A stretch of DNA of 40,771 nt from Didymodactylos carnosus. Lineage: Eukaryota > Rotifera > Eurotatoria > Philodinida > Philodinidae. The DNA lies in contig CAJNOQ010000806.1 in NCBI GenBank assembly GCA_905250885.1, positions 1-40,771 on the forward strand. Direction: 5' to 3'. The translations under genes were made by a program, and so were the position numbers. Under the pieces are notes generated by a model that did no database searches, was not told the origin of the DNA, and saw only the letters and a program-made list of their open reading frames with translations. Numbering within the stretch: position 1 is the first letter of the stretch; every line of letters begins with the position of its first letter. Positions 1 through 10,775 of this stretch are shown here, piece after piece.

Positions 1-726
1 GTCAGCACTTGCTGACTTGACTCATTATACTATTTAATGACTTTTCCTTTCCCCTGATTTTCTGCTTTTACTTTCATTCATTTTCGTCACATGCTATCAT
101 TTATCAACGTTTCTTTTTTGTTTTTTTCCTCGGAAAAAGAAAAGACAAGATTACGACGATCCAGTTATCATTATCCACGCTTTATCAGATGACCATTCAT
201 ATAGTGTCAATTATAATATCTTAAACAGCAAGTAAGAAAGTATAATTTCTTATTAGAAAAAGTAGATAAAAATGTCTTGAACGTGTTGTCGAAGGAGGAA
301 CATGTCGCTCCTAACGAGTGTTCTGGATGAAGGTCAATATCTGATCTCAATGGTAGTAGTGTGTAAACTAGCTGGAAAGAGGGCCAAAATATCTAGTGCT
401 CAAAATTTAAGCCTGAAAGACCACAGTAACGCATTAGAACTTTCATTCAAACAATTGTGTGATTGTTACGTTTTTCCAACACTAGCAGAGCCGTTTTAAA
501 AAATTTGTGGCCCCTGTGCTGATCATTAACGTTTTCAACACATCAATTTGTATTTTTTTAATAATAACAAAATGCAAGGCTTAAGCCGTTCGATTGGGTC
601 CCTGAGTCAGCCGGGCCCCTGTGCTATAGCACAATTAGCACATAGGATAAGAAGGCACTGAACACTAGGGAATGTACTTGATGCAAACAAGCACTTGATT
701 ACTTGCCGAGTCTTGGGAAGTACTTG

Positions 727-1166
727 ACATGAAAAACGCGTAACTTTGCTACCGGAATCTCTGTCCGTTACCGTTTTTTCTCTTTTCGTCTATCCTATAA
801 TTTTCGGAAAGAATATCGTAGAATCCTGGAAAGCGTCTTGTTTTGTAGAATGAAGTGCGTTCTTCAAAATCCACTACCAGCTCAATTCGAAATAATTGAC
901 GACTTTTCGGTTACAATCGAAATACTAAAAGCCCTAAAAACAAACAACAATGTTTTTGGGGCTCTTCGTATTTTAAGTACAGCATAAAAAGCGTCAATTA
1001 TTTTGAACTGAGTTAGTGGTGGATTTTGAAGAACGCACTTCATTCTACAAAATAAGACGCTTTCCAGGATTCTACGATATTCTTTCCGAAAATTATAGGA
1101 TAGACGAAAAGAGAAAAAACGGTAATGCACAGAGATTCCGGTAGCAGAGTTACGCGTTTTTCATGT
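727..1166. mobile_element. Foldback element with ~220-bp inverted arms
   Basis: The whole element is one large inverted repeat. The left end begins ACATGAAAAACGCGTAAC and the right end is its reverse complement. The outer ~170 bp of the arms are about 90-95% identical by eye (for example CTATCCTATAATTTTCGG on both), and similarity decays towards the centre near 945-955, where CCCTAAAAACA pairs with TGTTTTTGGGG. If the element is taken as 728-1165 it is flanked by TTGA on both sides (724-727 and 1166-1169), a possible 4-bp target duplication. It carries no coding sequence of its own, so it would be a non-autonomous (MITE/foldback) DNA element. The family is not recognised. Confidence 0.8.
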
Positions 1167-1289
1167 TGAACAAAAATACAGTAAGTGTTTTTACTGTCCA
1201 AGGTCTTGTCTAAGTATTAACCAAGTATCATCACTTGATTCGCTTCAGCCAACTACATCGACGACCCTACAGAAAATATTCTGGTACGG

Positions 1290-1604
1290 CAGTGTTTCTA
1301 ATAGCAAAGCGTACTCACTGTATTAAAGCGTACATACGCTTCGGAATTTAAAAATACGCTCTGTTTTACGCTTTGCTGAGAAAAGCAGAGTGCACAGTGT
1401 ACGCTTATCGCAAACAGCGATAGCAATGTTATCGCTACGCTTGGTTTTCTGATAGAATTTTTTTTATATTTAAGAGAAAATAAAAACTTTTTTAACTAGT
1501 GAGTCTTTTTAGATTTCAAACGTGTAGACTTTGCGAAAAACAACGGATGGTTTCAAAAACAGAGCGTACTCGTGCTCAGCGGATAAATTCTGTTAGAAAC
1601 ACTG
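1290..1604. mobile_element. Possible hAT-like non-autonomous element
   Basis: The left end CAGTGTTTCTAATAG and the reverse complement of the right end, CAGTGTTTCTAACAG, match at 14 of 15 bases. Ends beginning CAG(T/A)G(T)TTC resemble hAT-superfamily termini. The interior contains repeated AGCGTAC/GTACGCT motifs and no open frame. The 8 bases outside each end (TGGTACGG and CACACCGG) share only the last three, so a hAT-type 8-bp target duplication is not intact. Identity as a transposon therefore rests on the terminal repeat alone. Confidence 0.5.
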
Positions 1605-1608
1605 CACA

Positions 1609-1900
1609 CCGGTGCGCATGGCATGCCATTGGTCTTTAGCACTGCCTGGCATCCGTGCCCAGCAAGTGGCATCTGTGTCAGGCAAGACCGGTATATTTAT
1701 TGGAAAAAAGTGCCGCACTGACACTTATTTAGTCAATTCTTTATTATAGTTGCATTTTCTTAATTTTGCAGCACTGATGCCCAGGAGGGTGTTTCATAAA
1801 AATTCTTAAGTGCTCGACTTTGAATTAAAAGAATTTTGATGAAACACCCTCCAGTACTGCACTGGTATGCCATAACCATGCGGCACTGGTTCGGCACTTC
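1609..1900. repeat. Palindrome-rich GC-richer repeat block
   Basis: This block is built from degenerate CACTG and ATGCC words in both orientations, such as the perfect palindrome ATGGCATGCCAT near 1618-1629. Its left part (CGGTGCGCATGGCATGCCA) resembles the reverse complement of its right part (CAGTGCCGCATGG then GCATACCAG). A similar palindrome, AATGGCATGCCATT, appears near 3768-3781, so these may be relatives of one small repeat family. No target duplication was identified, and no gene is visible. Confidence 0.4.
1785..1851. mobile_element. Small hairpin element nested in repeat block
   Basis: Arms of 24 bp (1784-1807 and 1829-1852) pair with one mismatch. They begin GGAGGGTGTTTCAT and are separated by a loop of about 21 bp. 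Taking the element as GAGGG...CCCTC it is bounded by CAG on both sides (1782-1784 and 1852-1854), consistent with a 3-bp target duplication. It lies inside the palindromic block and looks like a later insertion into it. Its size and full-length symmetry suggest a tiny MITE. The superfamily is not determined. Confidence 0.55.
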
Positions 1901-2389
1901 TCTGATGAGAAGGAAGAAATGAAGTCAAAACGACATTCGAAGTATTCCTAGTAAATTTACTTGCATTGACTCAGTCAAGTGTTTGGACAAGTACTTACAC
2001 GTAAATGTATCTCTAAAAAATTTCCCTAAATCAATAAGTTTTCCCCCGACGACCAGAGGAAACAGGCGGATTCTGCAGCTCTGGCAATAAGAGTCCACGA
2101 AGTAAATAAAGGACTGTTTTTCAGTAGTCTACATACAGCATACAGACTATAGCAAAAATACGAAATAATGAAAAAATGGGTGAAGTCAAATCGAAGAAAT
2201 AGAAATCGATAATGTAGTATAAATCTTTTTTTTGTTTACTCCCAGAAAAAGAGTTTTATTTTGAAACTGAATATTTACCAAAGACTTTTGCTTTGTTGCT
2301 TTGTATTCACTTTTACGTTTCGACTTATTCATTCATCAATCGTAATTTATCTACTTTCTAGATAATTACTGTTAAAAGAGAGCTATACA

Positions 2390-2794
2390 ATGCTTTCCAA
2401 TATGATGAAAGCGACGAATTTATGTTCAAAAAGTGTTCCATTAATGCTATGTCGTCGTACAAAAGGCTATGGAGAAGTTGATACAGCACATGGACATGGA
2501 CACGATGGACATGTTGATCGCCATCAAGTTTTATACGAACGAATGTGGAAGAACAAGTCAACTTATGACTGGTTACCAAAACCACAGGGTAGTTGGGCTG
2601 AAGCAAACGCTAAAAAACAAAGTCGTTATAATCAAGTGTTAATTGCTGGTATTGCTTCAATCTCATTAGCAACCTTTTATGTACTTACTGTTACTGAAAA
2701 GAATGCTGGTGCAAGATATCGAGCTCCCTATCATCTAATTGGACATGAAGATTTTCCGGGCTCAAAATATTTGGATGTTCAAAAACCAGAATAA
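2390..2794 (+). CDS. Probable mitochondrial inner-membrane protein, prag01/COX7B-like
   Basis: Single-exon gene for 134 residues. The N-terminus (about 1-23, with Lys and Arg but no acidic residue) looks like a mitochondrial targeting sequence. A His/Gly-rich stretch follows (about 34-44, HGHGHDGH), then WLPKPQGSW (61-69) with KYN/RYN-like residues at 79-81, and one hydrophobic segment at about 82-101. The order LPxPxGSW, then (K/R)YN, then one membrane helix resembles, as I recall, the short Deltameth_res (prag01) family, which has been linked to cytochrome c oxidase subunit 7B-like proteins; I could not search this. The start is the first ATG after an apparent splice acceptor (CTTTCTAG, ends 2361) that has no visible 5' exon. 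The role in the respiratory chain is inferred. It could instead be another small single-span respiratory subunit. That it is a real gene is likely; the family name is tentative. Confidence 0.65.
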   Translation: MLSNMMKATNLCSKSVPLMLCRRTKGYGEVDTAHGHGHDGHVDRHQVLYERMWKNKSTYDWLPKPQGSWAEANAKKQSRYNQVLIAGIASISLATFYVLTVTEKNAGARYRAPYHLIGHEDFPGSKYLDVQKPE

Positions 2795-2929
2795 ACATAT
2801 TTTTTCCCTGCTCTTTCATAATCAATATACTTATACCCAGATTACTAGTGTAGATTACAACTGTGTATAGTCCCTGGATAAACAGCGTTTTTTTCTCTTG
2901 GATTTATAGCGTAATTTCTTCATTTTTTA

Positions 2930-2939
2930 AATAAATAAA
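2930..2939 (+). promoter_or_regulatory. Poly(A) signal for the 2390-2794 gene
   Basis: Two overlapping AATAAA hexamers lie about 135 bp past the stop codon. They would give a 3' UTR of roughly 150-170 nt. Confidence 0.5.
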
Positions 2940-5884
2940 CCTTTTACTATATCTTATTGTTTTCGCTTTAGACTTATTCGATGAAACGTATACCAAATTC
3001 ATTTTTCTAGTTCGCCTGATTTTCTAACACGCCGACGCCAAGTTTTATTTTTGTAATAAAGCATAAGCATGTAATATTCTGTTTTTTGTTACCCCTATTT
3101 AGAAAGTAATATAGAAAGTTTTAATCTAACAAATTCATACGTTTTAGAGAATGTTTTTAAACGATGAAAAAATCAGAAGAGCTCTGATACATGGCCATTG
3201 TTACTTCTACCGACGTTAGAATATACCATGGTTTGTTATTTAGATTCAGGAAAAAAAAATTTCTCTCATGAAAGAGTTTCATCCAAAGTTCGAAAAATGT
3301 TCTGTTTCGAGTATGTCATCATCACCAAAATCGACGAAAATCCTTTCTTTAAATTTGCACAGCGATTAGCGATACCCTATTGAATGGTAGCGAGTGTAAA
3401 AATTTGTACAGCCACTGATTGCACAAATTAGCTCTCCATATATATAGTACAGTTTAACCTAGAAAAAGTGGACTTGTGACTCGAATTTCGCGTTGAAATG
3501 AAATGATTTTATATGAATATTCGTTAACAGGAATACATTTGTTCCTTTTTGTAACGATTATGATCGATCATCTTGATATTCTTGCCTTCGACAGCACAAT
3601 AAAACAATTTAGATCAAAGGGTAAAAAGCACATTCCGGAATGGGTGCAAAATTTCTGGAATGGTGGAATGCCACTCTAAAATGGTGGACTGCCATTCTGG
3701 GATAAAAGAAATTTTTTCAGTTTTGTTCTAAATCTTGATCTACATACAGCTAAGCCCGGCTTCTAAAAAATGGCATGCCATTCCACAATAGAGAATAATA
3801 TCAGTCTATAGTGTTATAAAATATGCTAGCATTTTGCATTGTATAATGAATATTCTATTTTGACAATAAATAAAAGAAATTGAAGCTAGATATACACTCC
3901 ACTAGTAGTTGTTTGACTTAGTAGTAGAGAACACATTAAAAAAATCAATACAATCTCTAAATCTGTGCGTGTAAGGTATTATACGTCATATCTATCAAAT
4001 GAAACATATTTGATACGAATTTAAAGTTGTTATTAATATCACTAGTCTTTTAAATTACTACTGATCGATTAGGAAAACAATGTGCTAGTATATTAAAAAT
4101 AAACAAAGAACTTCCAAAAAAAGGGAAGATAAATACTTATACTCTGATACTAGTAGTTGCGTACACAAACTCTATCTAATCCAATCTACAAAACTAGATT
4201 AGATATTCAATTCTGAATTAATTACTTTGAACGGAAGAAAAATTTATTTAAATGTATACAACTATTCACTAAATTTTCTTTAGAACTATGTATAGCTCAA
4301 ATAGAGACAAAAATCCGTTTGTTCGAAAAGTAGAAACTACTCAAGGTTTTTTGAAATCAGAAAAGATGTGCAGAAGTGGCTGATTACGGCAAAAAGGAGG
4401 GGTGACAATCGCCCCACTTTATTTTTTTGCCTAAATATGATTCTGTGAGTAGTAGAAAAGCATTATCAGTCGATTTTAAGTCGTTTTCACGCATTTTTAG
4501 TAACTAAAACCCGAATAATTCTTCGTCAATAAGGCGACAACACTCTAAAAAAATTGTGTCGCATTATGTGTGGATGTGTCGCAAACAGGTCAAAGAAAAA
4601 TGCGATGTCCTTCCCGTTTTTACTATTTCTTACACTAGTAAAGAAATAAGTACATTTTGTGTCATATACCATTTTAAAGCTCGTCGAATTTCCTACAAAG
4701 TAGGCTACGTATGAAAAATCTCAATAATAGAAAAATAGATTTTTTATTTTCTTTTTTTTACTCTATTTATTTACTCTAATTTTTACTTTTCTAATCTATC
4801 GACATGTACATCAAGGAAAAGGGAGTATTTTCTGAGAGTTCCAAGCGGTTTGGTTGGATTTTTCTGTTACTGTTGTGTCACACAACATTCTGTAGAGAAT
4901 TTTAGGGGCTGTCTAATGATATATTTACTTTGTCATATCCGTGAAAGAAACATGAGAAAAACACCTTTTACGTAATCTATAGCTGATCTTGTACCACAGC
5001 CAGATAATTTACATGTATGGGTTGATAGTAAACATTTATTAATTTTTACAAGTATTGTTTGTCAATGAATATTGTCGGTTTTATTTTGAAGATTAGAAGA
5101 AACATTTATTTTGGATGAAGTCAAAATTATTACACAAATGAAATTTGACATTTCAAATAACACAAAGATATATTAAATAAATTAACACAGCAATTACTTT
5201 ATGAGATATCAATTTAAAATGGGATTTTTTACTGGATTACAACAAGATATTCCAAGCACTGTCAAGTATGAAAAAAAAAACTTTTTCTCACTTAACAGAC
5301 AATTCAGTCAGTGAAGATTCAGAAATCTTTAAAGGGGGCTGCGATACTTGATTTCATATGTTTTCCTACTTTTTGAATGAGAGCGATGTCTAACAAATGT
5401 GGTGATTATTCGTGACAGCCAACTTTTGGCTTTTCAATTTATTTAATGATGAGAATGTGATAATATCATTTCAGTTTGCATATCAACTATATGAACTTGA
5501 ATGAAAAATAAATAAAAGGTGCGTATTGCATAAGAGTTGACAACAGAAATTAGTAATACTTTATCCATTTAAAAATAAAAATATCAATAATCTAAGTGAT
5601 GTAAATAAATGAGTTAAGTAAGTCTGAGACAAGCTGATCTTTATGATTTAGCCATATTAGCGATTCTTGGTGATTCCGATATAGTGTGTTTGTAAATAAC
5701 TGTGTCATAAACGTCGTAGCTCAATTGATATGATACAAAAACACTATTTTTTCTGTTATTATTATACTGTCTATAAGATTTTTATTATGTTGCAAACTAA
5801 TAAAAATGTTCAACCATAAATTTGATTTCTAAACGGTAGACGAGAGAATCAATTACATGACCGCACCGCTTCGAGTCGTCTAAG

Positions 5885-5947
5885 ACTTTTACTTCTCCAT
5901 TTGCCCTATATAAGTCTGTTATATAGGGCAAATGGAGAAGTAAAAGT
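5885..5947. repeat. Perfect 28-bp inverted repeat (hairpin)
   Basis: Arms 5885-5912 and 5920-5947 are exact reverse complements (28 of 28), starting ACTTTTACTTCTCCATTTGC, with a 7-base loop AGTCTGT. The next base pair outward does not match. No target duplication is obvious. Either a very young palindromic MITE or a transcribed small hairpin would explain it; the sequence alone does not decide. A perfect stem without bulges is unlike most microRNA precursors. Confidence 0.85.
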
Positions 5948-6400
5948 AAAATGCTTTGAAACAAAAACTGTTTTTAATTGCTGGTAAACGTACTAGCAGA
6001 CACTAAATAATAGACGCATCCTCAAATGCAAAATGTGATCGTCATTGATTTGGGTGGAATACGTTAGTCCTCAAAAAGAATACAACTTTGAATCCAACAA
6101 TAATCCATAGTAAAAGAAAAGGGTAAACACTTGTTTTTCTATGTTTCAATTTATTTTTAAATTAGTGGAAGTGATCACTTGTACTTTGAATGGAAGTTGT
6201 TTTGGTTTTGGAACATAATACAACGGCTATGATGTATTTTAGAGAAGTGGTGCTACTACATACGTAAATTTACACATTCTTTTCACTGCATCGTTCTGTT
6301 TAAAACATCTTTCTTTGCTTGTGTTCATCATAGTTTCTTAGAAACAAGTGTATTGGTATTCCGTCAGTCGACAACAGATGCATTTAATCAACATAAAACA

Positions 6401-6420
6401 TTTATTCATAAATTTTTATT
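6401..6420 (-). promoter_or_regulatory. Poly(A) signals for the IRF2BP gene
   Basis: On the minus strand AATAAA occurs at 6415-6420 and 6401-6406, about 355-375 nt past the stop codon. This implies a 3' UTR of roughly 370-390 nt, so the open frame at 6406-6696 is probably untranslated sequence. Confidence 0.45.
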
Positions 6421-6774
6421 TTTATTTGCTTTAACATTCCACATGAATAAACAGACTAAATAAATATGATCGTCTATATGTTTTATTCTTAAATAAAATC
6501 TCGGAAAACTATTCTTGTTGTCACTGCCATTCTCAAGATAATTCATATTTTTCATCTCAGTCAGTTGCAGAGTTAAGCAATTGTCTCTGACATCGAGATT
6601 TGTTTTATCCAAATTATTTTGCATTAAATTCATTTGGTATTTTGTTAACATTTGATTGTTTTGTGCGAGAATGGAGACAATAGGATATTTTGACACATCT
6701 AGTCAATCGCTAGAATTTTTCTAATTGTATTATAATGGAACGATTAAAAAATATATATTTAATTACGATAGGCT

Positions 6775-8372
6775 TCATGTTTCTGCTTCTTGTTTGACTG
6801 CTGCTTTTGTTGACGCAAGAATTGTTGCTATTTCTGATTTCATAAATGCCCAAGGTATATGAGAGCCGAGTAGCGGACATTTTTCTCCGCTTGGACAATA
6901 TATCTCTTGATTTGATGATGACGGTTGTTTTATAATAAAATCACGACAACATGGAAAACAATATCGATGAGCCATTGACGATGGACACTGGACAAAATGA
7001 GTATCCTCTAATGGTCGTAAACATTGAGAACATTTTAAAATTTCACGTAATGTTGATACTGTTGATTCTATTCTTGTAGCATCGCTTGTTCCATCTGTTG
7101 ACTCAGTTGAAGTTGTTTGTTGTTTATGTTGTTTTGTTGTCGTTCCTGTATCAGATCCACATCGCGTTCGTTTCGTAGGTAAACGATAACCATTCGTTTT
7201 TGAGGGTCCAAAACAGTTGAGACCAGCTAATGTTCTATTTGAATGAATACATCCAATATCAAAATCCAGTGTTGACAAATGTTTTCGTTTATTTAAACGT
7301 GCTGTTGCAGTAATAACTGGTAGTTTTGAATATTTCGGATCGAGATATAATTGAGGAAGTATATCTTGATTGGGTAGTTCACGAAATGTACGAACACGTT
7401 CTGATAGTAGTTCACCTAATAAATGCCAATTATCATCTTTTGTTTTATATTCTAAAGCTTGATAAGAATTTGTTATTGAACGTGTTGGACTGTTACTAAT
7501 AGAATTTGTTGTTGTCGTTATTGTTGGTAATGGTGGTGATGAGGTTGATGCTATAGATTTATCTTTAGTAGAATTGGAGTTCATTTGTTTCAATAGAGTT
7601 GTTAAATTTGTATAAACATTACTTGAACCATGAACAGTATAAGGATATTCAACATATGTACGAAGTTCATATTCATTAGGTGAACGCAAATAAGAATCAA
7701 AAAAGAATATACGTCCAATAATTGTTGTATCTTTTTTTAAACGTATATCAAATGGTATTGATGATGATAATATACGTAAAATATCTTTGACTAGTTCAGG
7801 CATTGATAAATCATCTGGTATAATTGCCTCGACTGTTGACGATTCAGGATAGGGAGGAGAAGGACTCTGATGTTGTAAAAGATGATGAGAAATATTTGTA
7901 TTATGTAATCCATCATCTAGACGAGTATTTTTCGATATATTACGATTTGATAATGGCATGACAAGATTTGGACGAGAATTTGTTTCGCCTAAAAAACGGT
8001 GTCCATTTGATTGAGTGGCTATATTACGAATTTGATTTTGATACATTGATATTGGATGATGATTACCATTATTAGCGACTTTTGTTGAAGTCGTTACAGT
8101 AGATGATGTAGATAATGGTACATGAACTGTTTGTTTTTCCATCACTGAACTTCGACGTAATGCACGAGCATTATCAATAATTGTTTCGATACGTTCTGCA
8201 CCTTGATAAGAAAAAAAAGTATTGATGTACAAAAACAAATGTTTTTATGGCATTCTATACCTTCATAATTACAACATCCTCGACAAACTGGTTCAGAAAA
8301 ATCGTATAACATAGCCCAAGGTGTTCTTGGACAATCGCATAAATAACAATGTTGACGACTAAATCGATACAT
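6775..8372 (-). CDS. IRF2BP: IRF2BP-family zinc-finger/RING transcription coregulator
   Basis: Two exons, 8372-8261 and 8201-6775, joined across a 59-bp intron (donor GTATAG, acceptor ATCAAG), give 512 residues. Residues 1-50 form the family's N-terminal zinc finger: C9xxC12 and C30xxC33 around [19 protein letters not shown], running into NYEGAERIE across the splice. Residues about 186-335 match the conserved middle block (a GRIFFFD-type core, [30 protein letters not shown]). Residues about 428-489 are the C-terminal C3HC4-like RING ([29 protein letters not shown]), followed by [15 protein letters not shown]. Between the blocks lie Ser/Thr/His-rich linkers and basic stretches (NKRKH, PTKRTR). 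Known family members bind IRF2 and act as nuclear corepressors, and the RING may act as an E3 ligase; these roles are inferred here. The protein is at the short end of the family (vertebrate paralogues, as I recall, run to about 580-800). The start ATG follows an acceptor-like TTCTTCTTAG. Homology is very secure; which vertebrate paralogue it matches best is not. Confidence 0.95.
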
Positions 8373-10710
8373 TGTTGATACGTAAATTATGAAATAATCA
8401 AATCTAAGAAGAAAAAACATAATTAAATTTCTAATGAGATTTATAAATAATTAAAGCCATATTCACAGTAGAAAAGACTTGAAGAACAGTTTCATTTGGA
8501 CTTTGAGAAAATATGTTTTCAACAAAATGTCTTCCTTCGTAGGAATCATAATTGTGTTTTTAGGCTAGGAAGATGAATAAAATTTTGACGAAAAGCGGTA
8601 GAAAAAGATTTTACACAAAGTGATGAGAGCAAGATGAAAAAGTTTTTTTAAACTTTTATACTACATCCTGATTGAGTTAGTGATGTGATCAGGATTCTTT
8701 TGTTACTCGGATAAATTTCTATTGAAGCAAAAGAATGGATTGAGCAGAAAAGTGACGATAAAAAAAAGTGTATGAGAATCATACTCGTTTACCCGAAGAG
8801 TTATCTGGTATTAACTTCATGATAGAAAAATTTCGTTGATTTACCTGTTTTACACCATATATTTCATCAAATTTGTCGATATATATTCGAATCCGTATTT
8901 AAAATTGAAAATATAGTTTAATAAATAGTCTTATAAATATACCATAGAATCGTATGTGAGAATGATAAAGTTTCAAACATATGAAAAAATAATGTACAAA
9001 AATGTGTGAACAAGACAATAAAGAAAAATACGTTTTTTCTCGCTATTTGTCTTTATTCGTGAGACTATTTTCTTACTCTTGCCATAAAAGTTCTTCAAAA
9101 TATATATTTTTTTTAGGAAAAATTTCTTAATTTTTTTTCTTCTCTCTTCATTTCATGCATTCTTCTTCTTTTTCTTTGTTGTATATAGAATCTTGCCCGT
9201 TGGACATATACATATATATCCGTGTACGTGTCATTTATAACGTTTCGTGATGAAATAAAATTCGATTTTTGTGATATATGCACACGATATAACACACACA
9301 AATAGTTTTTTTCTTGACTTTCTCTCTCTTCTTGTTCTTGTGTGATATACACACATGTACGTGCTTGGAATATATTTGAAGATGATTATTAAATAAAAAA
9401 AAAAAAAAATGAAGAAAAAAAAAATGATTGAAAAATTTAATTCTAAAACAACTAAAGATTCACGTACAATTACTTATTTATTTTTATATATTCATTCGAC
9501 TATACATCTAATTCGAATATCGTGCAGAAATGGATACTATTCAATATTTATCCTTCTTTTTTTCTTTTTCCTGAAATTTAACTATCTCTGCGCTATCGTG
9601 CGTTTAAAGTTCAAGTAGAATATTTTAGAAATAACAAAATTTTTTCTAGAAAAAAAAAACTTTAGATAAAATTTAGATAAAGACGAAAGAAAATAAAAAT
9701 AAATAAAGTCGTCTTCAGATCTAAAATGGAGAGTGAGCTGCTGGATGAAAAAAGATTTCCACACGATCAGGTATCTTATAAACATTTTTCCTTTTTATTT
9801 TTTGATTAAAAGTGCATTTTTACATAAAACCTTCCAGGGTTTTTACCCTTCCTCCTCCGCATATATCATGCAATATAATTTGATTGACAAGAATAAAAAA
9901 ATAGTCGATGTGGTTTTCTTTTTATGTGATTATGCAATAAATGCGCCCGAATCTAAGAATATTTGGTATATTTTGTATGTATTTACGTCTCAGGATGTTA
10001 TAAGACAAGTAACATGTGGTATATTCACTCTCTTTCACACTAATGGATTCAGAGAAAAATCTTCAAATAAAATACAGTTTGGCATGAGTTCAATAGCTAT
10101 ATATTTATATCGGACACGCTAAGTTGACATTAGATTAATACTGACGATTGGGAGCTTTGATTTTTGATTTTCAAGTTTGTTGTTGTTTCCGATATATTCA
10201 AATCATGTTTCACACTCATTTACGTTTAGTGTCATTAAAGAAAAATCAGTAGCTATATATTTGATCAAGAAATATAAAACATATTTTCTGCTTTTTTTCT
10301 TCTTTTTCTTCTTCGGGCAACACACAATATTTGATGATCATCTGTCTTGCATAGTAAACATCATCTTAATTACATTGAAACACCAAACTTTAGAAAACGA
10401 GTCACGTCTTTTAGTCTCTTATGTTAACGACATTTTTTTTTAAATATAAAAATACAGAGAGAAAATTTTATTTGCTTCCCATGATGATGGTTGATGACAT
10501 TAGTAAAAGAAATAAATAAATGAGCATTCAAGTTACAAAATTTTAATATTCATCACTGACAATGCTCAACTATTTCCAAAGAGTATTAAAACAAAACGAA
10601 ATTTTACTATAAAAAAAAAAAAAGCTCGTAAAATGAAGACATAGACATATTAATCTTTTATGAGAAACAATAGCTAAGATATAGTTAAAGTAAGAGAGCA
10701 AGAGAGAGAG

Positions 10711-10775
10711 AGCATTTAAGGAAGAAGGAAGAAGCATTTAAGGAAGAGCATTTAAAGAAGAATTTTAAGAAGAAT
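10711..10775. repeat. Degenerate short tandem repeat
   Basis: About four imperfect copies of a 13-20-bp unit (GCATTTAAGGAAGA and variants such as GCATTTAAAGAAGA) follow one another, preceded by a GA-rich tract at 10693-10710. No coding role is apparent. Confidence 0.6.

Larger units (their letters stand above)
1..2389. other. Intergenic region rich in inverted-repeat elements
   Basis: I see no convincing gene here. An open frame at 302-499 has no recognisable motif. The stretch is less AT-rich than most other spacers in the window and holds a cluster of inverted-repeat structures, listed separately: a large foldback (727-1166), a terminal-inverted-repeat element (1290-1604), and a GC-richer palindromic block (about 1609-1900) with a nested hairpin (1785-1851). 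A 12-bp direct repeat, GGCCCCTGTGCT, occurs at 509-520 and 614-625. The pattern is that of a landing site for non-autonomous DNA transposons upstream of the first gene. Confidence 0.6.
2795..6400. other. AT-rich intergenic region
   Basis: No gene is supported here; open frames are short and of low complexity. Visible structures are a partly duplicated block at about 3630-3790 (a perfect palindrome CATTCCGGAATG near 3632-3643, two copies of a 20-bp AATGGTGGA(A/C)TGCCA-type unit, and AATGGCATGCCATT near 3768) and a perfect hairpin at 5885-5947, listed separately. Both may be small mobile-element remains. The right part overlaps the presumed 3' UTR of the minus-strand IRF2BP gene. Confidence 0.5.

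Noticed and set aside
302-499. 65-codon frame near the left edge
   Set aside because: Composition is fairly protein-like, but no motif, splice context or homologue could be recognised. It may be transposon interior, so it was not called as a gene.
882-1130. 82-codon minus-strand frame
   Set aside because: It lies wholly inside the 727-1166 foldback and reads through its arm.
6406-6696. 96-codon minus-strand frame downstream of IRF2BP
   Set aside because: It sits in the presumed 3' UTR between the stop codon and the poly(A) signals and has no motif.
9733-10122. 129-codon open frame, the longest outside the real genes
   Set aside because: It starts from TTG, lies in AT-rich spacer, is low in complexity at its start, and shows no motif or splice context.
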